This document shows, piece after piece, positions 18,266 to 28,998 of a DNA stretch of 64,000 nucleotides (its first letter is position 1; each line of letters begins with the position of its first letter). The position numbers were made by a program, and so were the translations under genes. The stretch covers positions 124,001 through 188,000 of the forward strand of contig NZ_JAILYH010000001.1 in the NCBI RefSeq assembly GCF_019793435.1, given 5' to 3'. Origin of the DNA: Rhizobium redzepovicii (lineage in GTDB: Bacteria; Pseudomonadota; Alphaproteobacteria; Rhizobiales; Rhizobiaceae). Below the pieces are notes generated by a model. That model had not been told where the DNA came from. It saw nothing but the letters and a program-made list of their open reading frames with translations, and made no database searches.

Positions 18266-18582
18266 CTTTGGAAAAACACGCCTTCAAGATGCAGCTCAAT
18301 CCCGGCATGGAAGCCGAATACCGCAAGCGGCATGACGAAATCTGGCCGGAACTGGTCGATCTCCTGCATCAGTCGGGGGCCAGCGACTATTCCATCCATC
18401 TCGACCGTCAGACCAATACCCTGTTCGGCGTGTTGACGCGGCCGGCCGACCACACCATGGCGAGCCTGCCGGAACATCCGGTCATGAAGAAATGGTGGGC
18501 ACACATGGCCGACATCATGGCTGTAAATCCGGATAATTCGCCTGTTCAAAGCGACCTCGTCACCCTCTTCCATATGCCATGA
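18262..18582 (+). CDS. rhaU: L-rhamnose mutarotase
   Basis: A 106-residue dimeric alpha-beta barrel protein of the RhaM/RhaU family, which interconverts alpha and beta anomers of L-rhamnose. The start [20 protein letters not shown] contains the conserved His/Tyr pair region, and the [12 protein letters not shown] stretch near the C-terminus is the family signature. In R. leguminosarum RhaU was shown to have this activity. It overlaps rhaQ and rhaK by ATGA junctions. Confidence 0.92.
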   Translation: MTLEKHAFKMQLNPGMEAEYRKRHDEIWPELVDLLHQSGASDYSIHLDRQTNTLFGVLTRPADHTMASLPEHPVMKKWWAHMADIMAVNPDNSPVQSDLVTLFHMP

Positions 18583-19958
18583 CCGCTCCCTCCTATCGCC
18601 GCATCGCCGTACTCGACATCGGCAAGACCAATGCCAAGGTTGTCGTGCTCGACAGCGGGACGGGCGCCGAGATCGCCGTGCTGAAACGGCCGAACGTTAC
18701 GATAAAGACCGGCCCCTACCCGCATTACGACATAGAGGCGCTCTGGTCCTTCGCGCTCGATGCGTTGAAGCGCCTGGCGAGGGAACCGGGCTTCGACGCC
18801 ATTTCGATCACCACCCACGGCGCCGCAGCCGCCCTGCTCGATCGGCACGGTGAACTCGCCATGCCTGTGATCGACTACGAACATGAATACCCCGAGGAAA
18901 TCCGCGATGCCTATACGGCCTTGCGTCCCGCCTTCGACGAAACCTTCTCGCCGCGGCTTACGATGGGCCTCAATGTCGGCGCACAGCTGCACTACCAGAA
19001 GAGCGCCTTCCCCGAGGCATTCGCCAAGGTCGCGACTATTCTCACCTATGCGCAATATTGGACGGCGCGGCTGACCGGTGTCGCCGCCAACGAGCTGACC
19101 TCGCTCGGCTGCCACACCGACCTCTGGAACCCGAAAACATCAGACTATTCGTCGCTCGTCGACAGGCTCGGCATCCGCGCGCTGATGGCGCCGATCCGCT
19201 CCGCCTTCGATGCGCTCGGCCCGGTCCTGCCCGGGATCGCCGAAGAGCTCGGGCTTGCCGCGCCGGTGCGGGTTTATTGCGGCATTCACGATTCCAACGC
19301 CTCGCTGCTGCCGCATCTGGTCCATCGGGAAGCCCCCTTCGCCGTCGTCTCCACCGGCACCTGGGTCATCAATTTCGGCGTCGGCGGCGATCTCGATCAC
19401 CTCGATGCCAAACGCGATGCGCTCGCCAATGTCGATGCCTATGGCCGGGCCGTCCCCTCCTCGCGTTTCATGGGCGGGCGGGAGTTCGAAATCCTTTCGG
19501 CCGAGATCGGTCCCGTCGGTGAAAAGGCCGCCCAGGCGGCGATCGGCCCAGCCATCGAAAAGGGCGTGATGCTGCTGCCTAACATGGCCCCCGGCTCCGG
19601 ACCTTTTCCCGGCAAGGCAAGCCGCTGGATCGGCGCCGAAGGAGCGAGCCGCGAGGAGCGCCACGCCGCCGCTTGCCTCTATCTCGCTTTGATGACCGAT
19701 GCCTGTCTCGGACTGATCGGCGCCAAAGGCCCGGTTATCGTCGAGGGTCCCTTTGCGCTCAACGAGACCTATCTGAAGCTGCTTGCGGCGCTTGCCGGCC
19801 GCGAGGTCCTCGCCCTTCCCGGCTCGACCGGCACCAGCCAGGGTGCCGCCCTTCTCACCGGCATCCGGCCGGTATCCGGCGCCGAAACGCGTGTTCCGCC
19901 TGCCGAGATCGCGGAGCTGGCCGCCTATCGCGATCGCTGGTACGCGGCGATGGAATAA
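18579..19958 (+). CDS. rhaK: Rhamnulokinase-position FGGY sugar kinase
   Basis: 459 residues of the FGGY/ASKHA kinase family. The N-terminal phosphate loop is [16 protein letters not shown]; the second domain has [12 protein letters not shown] and a C-terminal ATP-loop [11 protein letters not shown]. It phosphorylates the rhamnose-derived ketose before aldol cleavage. Published work in R. leguminosarum found that RhaK is also needed for rhamnose transport by the ABC system, an unusual transporter-kinase link. It is the last gene of the coupled rhaPQUK block; the downstream gene begins 89 bases later. Confidence 0.92.
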   Translation: MTAPSYRRIAVLDIGKTNAKVVVLDSGTGAEIAVLKRPNVTIKTGPYPHYDIEALWSFALDALKRLAREPGFDAISITTHGAAAALLDRHGELAMPVIDYEHEYPEEIRDAYTALRPAFDETFSPRLTMGLNVGAQLHYQKSAFPEAFAKVATILTYAQYWTARLTGVAANELTSLGCHTDLWNPKTSDYSSLVDRLGIRALMAPIRSAFDALGPVLPGIAEELGLAAPVRVYCGIHDSNASLLPHLVHREAPFAVVSTGTWVINFGVGGDLDHLDAKRDALANVDAYGRAVPSSRFMGGREFEILSAEIGPVGEKAAQAAIGPAIEKGVMLLPNMAPGSGPFPGKASRWIGAEGASREERHAAACLYLALMTDACLGLIGAKGPVIVEGPFALNETYLKLLAALAGREVLALPGSTGTSQGAALLTGIRPVSGAETRVPPAEIAELAAYRDRWYAAME

Positions 19959-20020
19959 GAGCTTTTCCAAATACGGCTCAACAACGTCCTTGCTCCCCCC
20001 TGCCTTGCGGTTAGTGTGCC

Positions 20021-20040
20021 CCTCGAAAATCAATTCGAGG
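20021..20040 (+). promoter_or_regulatory. Hairpin overlapping the ribosome site of the FAH-family gene
   Basis: CCTCGAA (20021-20027) pairs perfectly with TTCGAGG (20034-20040) over a 6-base loop. The 3' arm contains half of the ribosome-binding GAGGAGA (20037-20043) that serves the ATG at 20048. The structure could limit translation or end rhaK transcription. Confidence 0.4.
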
Positions 20041-20047
20041 AGACAGC

Positions 20048-20806
20048 ATGACAGAGACATTCGATCCGCGCGGGCTCGCGGCCCGGCTTCATAGCCTGCG
20101 CCAGGCCGGCAGGCAGGAGGAAACCGGCACTTTCACGCTGCCGGCCGATCTGCATCAGGCGATGGAGGCGCAGAATTTCCTGACTTCCGCCGACGACATC
20201 TCCAGCAATGCCTGGAAGGTGACGGTCTCGCCGCAGGGCCAGGCGGTCACCGCACCGCTGCATCCCTATGCCGAGGCCGCCTCGAGCGCCAGCATCCCCT
20301 GGTATCCGGGCATGAAATTCGAAACCGAGATCGCCGTGCGCCTTGGCAAGGATCTGCCGATCCGCACCGGCACTCCCTATAGCCGCGCCGACACGGTCGA
20401 GGCGATCTCCGCTGTCCATCTCGGCGCCGAGCTGCTGGTCAGCGCCGTCAAGGAAGGCGGCAGCGTCTCCTTTCTGCTGTTTACATCAGACCGCCTCGGC
20501 AACAGCGGCTACGTCCTCGGCCCGCAGCTCGACAAAAGCGCCGTCGATACCGCCGTCGGCACGCCGCTCAAGGTCACCCATGGCGGCCGCACGATCTATG
20601 ACGGTCCGGCCCAGCATCCGAAGGGTGACGTTCTCACCTGGCTGGTCGATTACGCCAATGACGGTCTGCGCCCCGAGACATCGCTGAAGGCAGGCGCGCT
20701 GATCACCACAGGTACGTTGAGCGGCGCGATCGAACTGACCGAACCTGGCGAGATCGACATCCTGTTCGGGGACAGCAAACTGCACTTCTCCGTGTCGAAG
20801 GGTTAA
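20048..20806 (+). CDS. Fumarylacetoacetate-hydrolase-family protein (hydratase-like)
   Basis: 252 residues related to 2-keto-4-pentenoate hydratases and the FAH superfamily. Recognisable stretches are FETEIAVRLGKDLP near residue 97, where the acidic pair normally contributes to the metal site, and the C-terminal GALITTGTLSGAIELTEPGE, which corresponds to the conserved TGT(..)G(..)..PGD core. Such enzymes hydrate or cleave 2-oxo acids in aromatic or sugar-acid breakdown. It follows rhaK on the same strand but with an 89-base gap and its own strong ribosome site, so a role in rhamnose use is not established. The substrate is unknown. Confidence 0.75.
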   Translation: MTETFDPRGLAARLHSLRQAGRQEETGTFTLPADLHQAMEAQNFLTSADDISSNAWKVTVSPQGQAVTAPLHPYAEAASSASIPWYPGMKFETEIAVRLGKDLPIRTGTPYSRADTVEAISAVHLGAELLVSAVKEGGSVSFLLFTSDRLGNSGYVLGPQLDKSAVDTAVGTPLKVTHGGRTIYDGPAQHPKGDVLTWLVDYANDGLRPETSLKAGALITTGTLSGAIELTEPGEIDILFGDSKLHFSVSKG

Positions 20807-20903
20807 TGTCCGAAGCGTAAGTTGACAATTCCGGTTTAGTTTTGCAAGGAAAGGGAGGGTTCGCCCTCCCCGAACCCGTGCGACACCGAACCCGGAGCAG
20901 ACC

Positions 20904-21683
20904 ATGCCTTCGCCTTTCCTTGCCCTGTCGGGAATCGAATATGCCATCGGGCCGAAATCCATCCTGCGTGGCATCGACCTGACGCTCGAGCAGGGCCGTA
21001 TCTACGGTCTGGTGGGGCCGAACGGCTCCGGCAAAAGCACGCTTTTGAAGATCATCGCCCGCCAGGTCGCGCCGAAATCCGGCGCCATCGCCTTCGGCGG
21101 CAAGCCGGCCGGTGATTGGGGCGCCCGCGAGTTTGCCCGGCATATCGCCTACATGCCGCAATTCACGCCGGCAACCGATGGGATGACCGTGCGGGAACTG
21201 ATCGCGCTTGGCCGTTTTCCCTGGCACGGCACGCTCGGCCGCTTCACCGCCACCGATCGTAACAAGGTCGAGGACGCGATCGTCCGTACCGAGCTCGAGA
21301 ATTTTGCCGACCGTCTCGTCGCCAACATGTCCGGCGGCGAGCGTCAGCGCGCCTGGATCGCCATGATGCTCGCCCAGGACGCCCGCTGCCTGCTGCTCGA
21401 CGAGCCCACCTCCGCGCTCGACCTTGCCCATCAGGCAAGCGTCCTCTCATTGGTGCAGGAGCTCAGCCACGAACGCGGGCTGACCGTTATCATCGTGCTG
21501 CACGATATCAACCTCGCCGCACGCTATTGCGACGCGATCGTCGCGCTCAACCGCGGCCAGATCACCGCCGAAGGCACGCCTGGCGAGATCATGCAGGCTG
21601 ACAAGCTGCACTCGATTTTCGGCGTCGGCATGGGCGTCTTTCCCCATCCGGTTCGAAACGAGCCGGTCAGCTATCTCCTGTAG
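20904..21683 (+). CDS. FhuC-like iron-siderophore ABC transporter ATPase, unaccompanied
   Basis: 259 residues of the FepC/FhuC ATPase family: Walker A GPNGSGKST, signature MSGGERQRAWIAMMLAQ, Walker B CLLLDEPTSALDL and switch His in IIVLHDINLAARYCD. The IALGRFPWHGTLGRF segment is typical of ferric-siderophore importers. No permease or binding-protein gene is beside it, so it must either serve components encoded elsewhere or be a stranded remnant. A TTGACA element lies about 70 bases upstream. It is convergent with the next gene, with 7 bases between stops. Confidence 0.85.
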   Translation: MPSPFLALSGIEYAIGPKSILRGIDLTLEQGRIYGLVGPNGSGKSTLLKIIARQVAPKSGAIAFGGKPAGDWGAREFARHIAYMPQFTPATDGMTVRELIALGRFPWHGTLGRFTATDRNKVEDAIVRTELENFADRLVANMSGGERQRAWIAMMLAQDARCLLLDEPTSALDLAHQASVLSLVQELSHERGLTVIIVLHDINLAARYCDAIVALNRGQITAEGTPGEIMQADKLHSIFGVGMGVFPHPVRNEPVSYLL

Positions 21684-21690
21684 GTTTCGT

Positions 21691-22572
21691 TTACGGCTTT
21701 TCCCGAAACATCTCGATGATGGCGGAGAAATCCCGTCCGCCGTTACCCTGCTTTTCGAAGAGCGCAAAAAGCTGGGCCGCTTCGGCACCCATCGGCGTTG
21801 ACGCGCCGCTCGCCAGCGCTGCCTCCTGCGACAGTCTCAGATCCTTCAGCATCAGTGCCGCGGCAAAACCCGGCTTGTAGTCGTTGTTGGCCGGCGAGGT
21901 CGGCACCGGCCCGGGCACCGGGCAATAGGTATTGATCGACCAGCACTGGCCGGATGAAGTCGAGGCGACGTCGAACAGCGCTTGATGCGAGAGGCCGAGT
22001 TTTTCGGCGAGCACGAAGGCCTCGCATACGCCGACCATCGAGATGCCGAGGATCATGTTGTTGCAGATCTTTGCCGCCTGGCCGGCACCGGCCTCGCCGC
22101 AATGGACGATCTTCTTGCCCATCGCCTCGAGAATGGGTTTCGCCCTGGCGAAGGCCTCGTCCGAGCCGCCCGCCATGAAGGTCAGGGTGCCGGCGCTCGC
22201 CCCGCCGGTGCCGCCGGAGACGGGCGCGTCGAGCGACAGGCAGCTTGCGGCCTTGGCCATCTCATGCGCCTTGCGGCTGCTGTCGACGTCGATGGTGGAG
22301 CAATCGATGACAAGCGTGCCCTGCGCCGTGGCCTGCAGGATATCGGTCCAGGCCGTCAGCACGTGCCTGCCCTGCGGCAGCATCGTGATGACGATCTCCG
22401 CGTCCTTGACCGCCTGGCTGGCATGGCTTGCCGGCTTGACGCCGCCCGCCTCAGCCGCCTTCAGCACCGAGGCCGCGAGATCGAAGCCGAGGACCTCGTG
22501 ACCCGATTTGACGAGATTGGCCGCCATCGGCCCGCCCATGTTGCCAAGCCCGATGAATGCGATCCTTGCCAT
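21691..22572 (-). CDS. mmsB: 3-hydroxyisobutyrate dehydrogenase-like enzyme
   Basis: 293 residues of the beta-hydroxyacid dehydrogenase family. The NAD-binding motif IGLGNMGGPMAANLVKSGH opens the protein; DAPVSGGTGGASAGTLTFMAGG (about 115-136) is the substrate-binding signature, and the catalytic lysine is in AAKICNNMILG near 168-172. It probably oxidises 3-hydroxyisobutyrate (valine breakdown) or a near homologue. It starts 10 bases downstream of the GMC oxidoreductase stop, so it belongs to the operon led by the Liv-type transporter genes. The symbol reflects family resemblance only. Confidence 0.82.
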   Translation of the reverse strand: MARIAFIGLGNMGGPMAANLVKSGHEVLGFDLAASVLKAAEAGGVKPASHASQAVKDAEIVITMLPQGRHVLTAWTDILQATAQGTLVIDCSTIDVDSSRKAHEMAKAASCLSLDAPVSGGTGGASAGTLTFMAGGSDEAFARAKPILEAMGKKIVHCGEAGAGQAAKICNNMILGISMVGVCEAFVLAEKLGLSHQALFDVASTSSGQCWSINTYCPVPGPVPTSPANNDYKPGFAAALMLKDLRLSQEAALASGASTPMGAEAAQLFALFEKQGNGGRDFSAIIEMFREKP

Positions 22573-22581
22573 GGTCTTCTC

Positions 22582-24177
22582 CTATCGATTGTCTTCGAGG
22601 ATCATCGCCGCTGCCTTTTCGGCGATCATGATCGTCGGCGAATTGGTATTGCCCGAGGTGATCGACGGCATCACCGAGGCATCGGCGATCCTGAGCTTGC
22701 CGAGCGCCCGGAACCTCAGCCGCGGATCGACGACGCTGTCCCTGTCGGCGCCCATGCGGCAGGTGCCGACGGGATGGAAGATCGTCGTGCCGATATCGCC
22801 CGCCGCCCGCTCCAGATCGACTTCGGTCTGATAGGCGGGACCGGGCTTGAATTCCTCCGGCCGGAACCTCGCGAAGGAAGGCTGCGCGACGATCCTGCGC
22901 GTCAACCGTATCGAACGGACAGCTATGTCACGATCGCGCTGCGTCGAGAGGTACCTTGGGCTGATCGTCGGCTGCGCGGCAAAATCCGGGCTCGACAGGT
23001 GTACCGAGCCCCGGCTTTCCGGCCTCAGATTGCAGACGCTGGCCGTGATCGCCGGGAACGGATGGACGGGATCGCCGAACTTCTCCAGCGAGACCGGCTG
23101 TACGTGATATTGCAGGTCGGGCGTTTCCCGGTCCGGGCCCGAGCGGGTGAAGATGCCGAGCTGGCTCGGCGCCATCGCCATCGGCCCGGAGCGGCGGACG
23201 AGATATTCGAGCCCGATCGCCGCCTTGCCGATCAGCTTCGTCGCCTTCTCGTTCAGTGTCGGAACGCCGGTCACCTTATAGGCGAGCCGCAGTTGCAGAT
23301 GGTCCTGCAGGTTCTCGCCAATGCCCTTCACCTCGGTGATGACATCGACGCCCGCCCGCTGGAGAACCTCGCCCCTGCCGATCCCTGAGAGCTCCAGAAT
23401 ATGCGGCGAACCGATCGACCCGGCCGAAAGGATGGTTTCCTTGCCCGCATAGGCACGTTTCGCCACGCCATCGTGCTGGAATTCGACACCGGCGACGGCC
23501 CCCTCCTCGACCAGCAGCCGCCGGACCTGCGCCTTGGTCAGAACGCTCAGGTTGGAGCGCTTGCGCGCCGGGCGCAGGAAGGCTTTGGAGGTGTTCCAGC
23601 GAATGCCGGAACGTTGGTTGACGTCGAAATAGCCGGAACCCTCGTTGCTGCCGCGGTTGAAATCCGCCGTCTCCGGAATGCCGGCTTCTCTCGCCGCCTG
23701 CTGAAAGGCATCGAGCACCGCCCAGCGCACCCGCGCTCTCTCGATGCGCCATTCGCCGCCGGCGCCGTGCATCTCGTCTTCGCCGCGATAAAAATCCTCG
23801 GACTTGCGGAAGAAGGGCAGGACATCGTCCCAGCCCCAGCCGCTGCAGCCCATCTGCAGCCAGAGATCGTAATCGCGCGCCTGGCCGCGCATATAGATCA
23901 TGCCGTTGATCGACGAGCAGCCGCCGAGCACCTTGCCGCGGGGGTAGCTCAGCGCCCGGCCGTTCAATCCGGCTTCCGGCGCGGTGGTGAAACACCAGTC
24001 GGTGCGCGGATTGTTGATGCAATAGAGATAACCGACCGGGATGTGGATCCAATGGTAATTGTCGCTGCCCCCGGCTTCAAGCAGCAGCACCCGGCTCCGG
24101 CCATCGGCCGACAGCCGGTTGGCCAGCACGCAGCCGGCACTGCCCGCCCCGATGATGATATAGTCGTAACGATCCAT
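22582..24177 (-). CDS. GMC-family FAD-dependent alcohol/choline-type dehydrogenase
   Basis: 531 residues. The FAD motif [19 protein letters not shown] is at the N-terminus; the GMC signature [20 protein letters not shown] lies near residues 79-98, and the catalytic His region [11 protein letters not shown] and the [16 protein letters not shown] motif are near the C-terminus. Enzymes of this type oxidise primary alcohols to aldehydes, passing electrons to a quinone or oxygen. It lies between livM and the 3-hydroxyisobutyrate-dehydrogenase-like gene, hinting that the imported compound carries or yields a hydroxyl group. The annotation as choline dehydrogenase would be too specific. Confidence 0.85.
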   Translation of the reverse strand: MDRYDYIIIGAGSAGCVLANRLSADGRSRVLLLEAGGSDNYHWIHIPVGYLYCINNPRTDWCFTTAPEAGLNGRALSYPRGKVLGGCSSINGMIYMRGQARDYDLWLQMGCSGWGWDDVLPFFRKSEDFYRGEDEMHGAGGEWRIERARVRWAVLDAFQQAAREAGIPETADFNRGSNEGSGYFDVNQRSGIRWNTSKAFLRPARKRSNLSVLTKAQVRRLLVEEGAVAGVEFQHDGVAKRAYAGKETILSAGSIGSPHILELSGIGRGEVLQRAGVDVITEVKGIGENLQDHLQLRLAYKVTGVPTLNEKATKLIGKAAIGLEYLVRRSGPMAMAPSQLGIFTRSGPDRETPDLQYHVQPVSLEKFGDPVHPFPAITASVCNLRPESRGSVHLSSPDFAAQPTISPRYLSTQRDRDIAVRSIRLTRRIVAQPSFARFRPEEFKPGPAYQTEVDLERAAGDIGTTIFHPVGTCRMGADRDSVVDPRLRFRALGKLRIADASVMPSITSGNTNSPTIMIAEKAAAMILEDNR

Positions 24178-24245
24178 GTGTGCCCTGCACGAACTCCAGA
24201 TGCTTGCCGCTTCCCCTCCCCGCGGACGGGAAGAGGTCCGCCCGT

Positions 24246-25244
24246 TCAGCGGCGATAGACGAAGCCCAGCTTCCGCCCCAGCCGCGAAGCGTAGAATTCG
24301 CCGATGATGCCGCGGCGGAAGATCAGCACGCAGATCATGAAGACGATGCCGGTGATGATCGTCACCGGGAATTCCGAGGTGGCGAGGTAATTTTCCAGCG
24401 CCACCACCAGCCCGGCGCCGAAGAGCGGGCCGATCAGCGTGCCGATGCCGCCGAGCAGTGTCATCAGGATCACCTCGCCCGACATCTGCCAGGCGACGTC
24501 GGTCAGGGTCGCGAATTGGAAGACGATCGATTTCACCGCGCCCGCCAGCCCCGCAAGCGCTGCCGACATGACGAAGGCGCCGAGCTTGTAACGCGCCACG
24601 GAATAACCGAGCGAGATCGCCCGGTTTTCGTTCTCACGGATCGATTTGAGGATCATGCCGAAGGGCGAGTTGATGAAACGCCAGATGATCAGCACACCGA
24701 CGATGAACACACCAAGCACGAAATAATACATGTTGGTGGAACTGTTCAGATCGATGAAGCCGAAGAGATGGCCGCGCGGCACCGACTGGATGCCGTCCTC
24801 GCCTTCGGTAAACTTCGCTTGCAGGCAGAAGAAGAAGAACATCTGCGACAGCGCCAGCGTGATCATCGCGAAGTAGATGCCTTGGCGGCGGATGGCGAAG
24901 AAGCCCATCACCAACCCGAGGAACGCCGCACCCGCCACGCCGATCAGGATTCCGAGTTCCGGCGGCAGGCCCCATGCCTTCACTGTATAGGCGGTGAAAT
25001 AGGCCGCCCCGCCGAAGAAGGTGGCATGACCGAAGGACAGCAGGCCGGTATAGCCGAGCAGCAGGTTGAAGGCGCAGGCAAACAGCGCGAAGCACAGCAG
25101 CTTCATCAGGAAGATCGGATAGAAGAAGAACGGCGCCAGAAGCAGCAGCAGCAGCCCGATGGCGAGGAAGCCCGCCTGGACCGAAAGGGCGGTCCGGCTT
25201 CTTTCCGTTCGAATGGTGTCGGTGATGTCAGCCATGTCAAGCAT
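24246..25244 (-). CDS. livM: Branched-chain-amino-acid-type ABC permease
   Basis: 332 residues with about eight to ten hydrophobic segments of the LivM family: [20 protein letters not shown] near residue 60 and [16 protein letters not shown] near 270. It pairs with LivH in the inner membrane. The chosen ATG at 25244 overlaps the end of livH by 8 bases and has a GAGG site; an ATG at 25235 is an alternative. A GMC oxidoreductase gene follows 68 bases downstream. Confidence 0.9.
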   Translation of the reverse strand: MLDMADITDTIRTERSRTALSVQAGFLAIGLLLLLLAPFFFYPIFLMKLLCFALFACAFNLLLGYTGLLSFGHATFFGGAAYFTAYTVKAWGLPPELGILIGVAGAAFLGLVMGFFAIRRQGIYFAMITLALSQMFFFFCLQAKFTEGEDGIQSVPRGHLFGFIDLNSSTNMYYFVLGVFIVGVLIIWRFINSPFGMILKSIRENENRAISLGYSVARYKLGAFVMSAALAGLAGAVKSIVFQFATLTDVAWQMSGEVILMTLLGGIGTLIGPLFGAGLVVALENYLATSEFPVTIITGIVFMICVLIFRRGIIGEFYASRLGRKLGFVYRR

Positions 25245-26124
25245 CCCGGCCGAAGAGGCCCGCGGGCCTGATGAGAAGCACGATCGCCATGATGACGAAG
25301 ATCACGATGTTTGAAGCCTCGGGATAGAAGACCTTGGTCAGGCCCTCGGCGATGCCGAGCACATAACCGGTGATGATCGCGCCCATGATCGATCCCATGC
25401 CGCCGACGACGACCACGGCGAAGACGACGATGATCATGTTCGAGCCCATCAGCGGCGAGACCTGGTAGATCGGCGCCGCCAGCACGCCGGCAAAGGCGGC
25501 AAGACCGGCGCCGAGCGCGTAGGTCAGCGTCAGCAGCACCGGCACGTTGACGCCGAAGACTTGCACCAGCACCGCGTTTTCGGTGGCGGCCCGGAGATAG
25601 GCACCGAGCTTGGTCTTCTCGATCAGCAGCCATGTGCCGAGGCAGACGACAAGCGAGACCACGACCACCCAGCCGCGATAGATCGGCAGGAACATGAAGC
25701 CGAGATTGGCCCCGCCGGCCAGTGCTGCCGGCGTCGCATAGGGCTGGCCGGAGGAGCCGTAGAGATAACGGAACGTGCCTTCGACCGCCAGCGCCAGCCC
25801 GAAGGTGAAGAGCAGGCCATAGAGAGGATCGAGATCGTAGAGCCGGCGCAGGAACAGCCGCTCGATGATCGCCCCGGCAAGGCCGACAATGACGGGCGCC
25901 AGGATCAGCGACGGCCAATAGCCGATGCCCGCATAGGTGAGCAGCAGATATGCGACGAAGGCGCCGAGCATATATTGCGCGCCATGGGCGAAATTGATCA
26001 CCCTGAGCAGGCCGAAAATGATGGCGAGGCCAAGGCTGAGCAGCGCGTAGAACGAGCCGTTGATCAGGCCGATCAGCAGCTGGCCGAGCAGCGCCTGCAG
26101 GGGAATGCCGAAGATCATCGTCAT
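25237..26124 (-). CDS. livH: Branched-chain-amino-acid-type ABC permease
   Basis: 295 residues from MTMIFGIPLQALLG. The longer open frame to 26208 overlaps livF and lacks a site, whereas GGAG precedes 26124, 4 bases after the livF stop. Family stretches are LINGSFYALLSLGLAIIFGLLRVINFAHG and VFAVVVVGGMGSIMGA. It is a multi-pass inner-membrane subunit partnered with LivM. Confidence 0.9.
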   Translation of the reverse strand: MTMIFGIPLQALLGQLLIGLINGSFYALLSLGLAIIFGLLRVINFAHGAQYMLGAFVAYLLLTYAGIGYWPSLILAPVIVGLAGAIIERLFLRRLYDLDPLYGLLFTFGLALAVEGTFRYLYGSSGQPYATPAALAGGANLGFMFLPIYRGWVVVVSLVVCLGTWLLIEKTKLGAYLRAATENAVLVQVFGVNVPVLLTLTYALGAGLAAFAGVLAAPIYQVSPLMGSNMIIVVFAVVVVGGMGSIMGAIITGYVLGIAEGLTKVFYPEASNIVIFVIMAIVLLIRPAGLFGRDA

Positions 26125-26128
26125 CTGG

Positions 26129-26829
<701 letters not shown>

Positions 26830-26833
<4 letters not shown>

Positions 26834-27612
26834 TGCTCCTCCGTGCCCATATAGGCCACGCGCACGCGCTCGTCCTGGCTGACAGTGGCATAATCGCCCT
26901 CGGCAAGGATCTCGCCGCGCTGCAGCACGGTGACATGCTGGCAGATATTGGCGACGACGGAGAGATTGTGCTCAACCATCAGCACCGCCCGGTCGCGGGC
27001 GACATCGCGGATGATCGCCGAGACGACGCCGACATCCTCAAGCCCCATGCCGGCCATCGGCTCGTCGAGCAGCAGCACCTTCGGATCGAGCGCCAGCGTC
27101 GTGGCGATCTCCAGCACCCGCTTGCGGCCGTAGGAAAGATCGGCGGCGATATGATCGCGCTCCTTGGAAAGCCCGACGCTGGCGAGCAGCTGCTCGGCGC
27201 GCTCGTTCAGCCGGTCGAGCGCCGAGAGCGGCCGCCAGAACTGGGTGGAAAGATTGTTCGGCCGTTGCAGCGCCACGCGCACATTGTCGAGAACGGAGAG
27301 ATGCGGGAAGACCGCCGAGATCTGGAAGGAGCGCACCAGCCCCATGCGCGCCACCCTGTCGGGCGGCGTTCCGGTGATGTCGGTGCCCATCAGCGTGATC
27401 GTGCCCGATGTCGGCTGCAGGAACTTGGTCAGCAGGTTGAAGACCGTCGTCTTGCCGGCGCCGTTCGGGCCGATCAGCGCATGCACGCTGGCATCATGCA
27501 CGTCGAGATCGACGTTCTTGACGGCGGTGAAGCCGCCGAAATCGCGGCGCAGGCCGCGGGCGGATAAGACCACCCGCGGTTTTTCCTTAGTTTCAATCGC
27601 GGAAACCGCCAT
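26830..27612 (-). CDS. livG: Liv-type ABC transporter ATPase
   Basis: 260 residues from MAVSAIETKE, chosen because the upstream reading frame runs into livK. Walker A is GPNGAGKTT and Walker B VLLLDEPMAGM. The signature region is atypical: the segment before Walker B reads ADLSYGRKRVLEIATTLA, with LSYGRKR in place of LSGGQQR, a variant common in LivG proteins. It follows livK by 5 bases. Confidence 0.91.
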
Positions 27613-27617
27613 TGCGC

Positions 27618-28823
27618 TCACTTCACCAGATCGCAGCCGCTCTTGGCGGGGTCGATATAGGCTTCCTTGCCAGGAATGGTGGCGAGAACGTTGAAGTAGT
27701 CCCACGGCTCCTTGCTGTCGGCCGGCTTCTTGACCTGCAGCAGGTACATGTCGTGGATCATGCGGCCGTTGGCGCCGACCGTGCCGCCGCGACCGAAGAC
27801 GTCATCGACAGGCATTTCATGCAGCTGTTTGGCGACGGCTTCCGTCTCGTCGGTGCCGGCCTTCTGCACCGCCTTCAGATATTGCGTCACCGCCGAATAG
27901 GTGCCGGTGTGGATCATATTCGGCATCTTGCCGGTGCGGGCGAAGAATTTCTTGGCGAAGGCCCGGCTTTCGTCGTCGCGATTCCAGTAAAAACCTTCGG
28001 TGAGCGTCAACCCCTGCGCCGCTTCGAGGCCGAGGCCATGGACTTCGGCGAGCGTGAAGAGCAGCGCCGCCAGATGCTGGCCGCCCTGTGTGATGCCGAA
28101 TTCGGCCGCCTGCTTGATGGCGTTCGAGGTATCGAGGCCGGCATTGGCAAGGCCGATCACCTTGGCGCCTGAGGATTGCGCCTGCAGCAGGAAGGACGAG
28201 AAATCCTGAGTCGACAGCGGATGGCGGACGGCGCCGACGACCGTGCCGCCGCTCGCCTTGACATAGTCGGTGGTCTGCTGCTCCAGCGAATAGCCGAAAG
28301 CATAGTCGGCGGTCAGGAAGAACCAGCTGTCGCCGCCCTGCTTGACCAGTGCACCGCCAGTGCCGACGGCGAGCGCATGGGTGTCGTAGGCCCAATGGAA
28401 GCCGTAGGGCGAGCAGGCCTTGCCGGTCAGATCGGTCGTCGCCGCACCGGTGACGATGTCGATCTTTTTCTTTTCCTTGGCGATCGCCTGCACGGCGAGC
28501 GCCACCGACGAGGTCGTCAGTTCCATGATCGCATCCACCTGCTCGGTGTCATACCACTGGCGGGCGATGTTGGAGGCAATATCAGGCTTGTTCTGGTGGT
28601 CTGCATCGACGATCTCGACCGGCACACCAAGTACCTTGCCGCCGAAATCCTCGACCGCCATCTTGGCGGCTTCGACGGAAGACTTGCCGCCAAAATCGGC
28701 ATAGACGCCCGACTGGTCGTTCAGGATGCCGATCTTGACCTTGCCGTCGGTCGCGCTCTGCGCGAGCACCGCGGTGCTGCTCGCCAGCAGAAATGCAACT
28801 GATGCAACGAGATTCTTACGCAT
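27618..28823 (-). CDS. livK: Liv-type ABC transporter, periplasmic binding protein
   Basis: 401 residues with a signal peptide (MRKNLVASVAFLLASSTAVLAQ) and a Peripla_BP_6 fold: VKIGILNDQSGVYADFGG, then a conserved Asp/Gln-rich region and FLTADYAFGYSLEQQTTDYVKASGG. This subgroup binds amino acids, amides, short organic acids or aromatic acids, and the ligand cannot be set from sequence. It is the first gene of the minus-strand operon livK-G-F-H-M, GMC oxidoreductase and 3-hydroxyacid dehydrogenase, divergent from a LysR-type gene. Confidence 0.9.
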   Translation of the reverse strand: MRKNLVASVAFLLASSTAVLAQSATDGKVKIGILNDQSGVYADFGGKSSVEAAKMAVEDFGGKVLGVPVEIVDADHQNKPDIASNIARQWYDTEQVDAIMELTTSSVALAVQAIAKEKKKIDIVTGAATTDLTGKACSPYGFHWAYDTHALAVGTGGALVKQGGDSWFFLTADYAFGYSLEQQTTDYVKASGGTVVGAVRHPLSTQDFSSFLLQAQSSGAKVIGLANAGLDTSNAIKQAAEFGITQGGQHLAALLFTLAEVHGLGLEAAQGLTLTEGFYWNRDDESRAFAKKFFARTGKMPNMIHTGTYSAVTQYLKAVQKAGTDETEAVAKQLHEMPVDDVFGRGGTVGANGRMIHDMYLLQVKKPADSKEPWDYFNVLATIPGKEAYIDPAKSGCDLVK

Positions 28824-28966
28824 ATTCTCTCCTCCCAGAGATGAGCCAGATTGCGGTTCTGTTCAGATTTGGCCAGCCGCACTCCTCAGAACGACGGACC
28901 CTCTCCCTACGATCACGGAAATTCCGCGTTGAAGCAACGGGTGGTTTACAACTAATTCCAAACAGT

Positions 28967-28988
28967 ATCTGTTCGTTTTTGAACAGAT
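28967..28988. promoter_or_regulatory. Palindrome ATCTGTTC-N6-GAACAGAT before the lysR gene
   Basis: The two 8-base arms are perfectly inverted around GTTTTT. The site ends 10 bases before the lysR start and lies about 145 bases from livK. It may be an autoregulatory LysR site; a further AACAG precedes it. Confidence 0.5.
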
Positions 28989-28998
28989 GGGGATCGCG

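Noticed and set aside
22582..24177. Choline dehydrogenase (betA)
   Set aside because: The GMC family is clear, but there is no betB, betI or choline transporter nearby, so the specific name is not supported.
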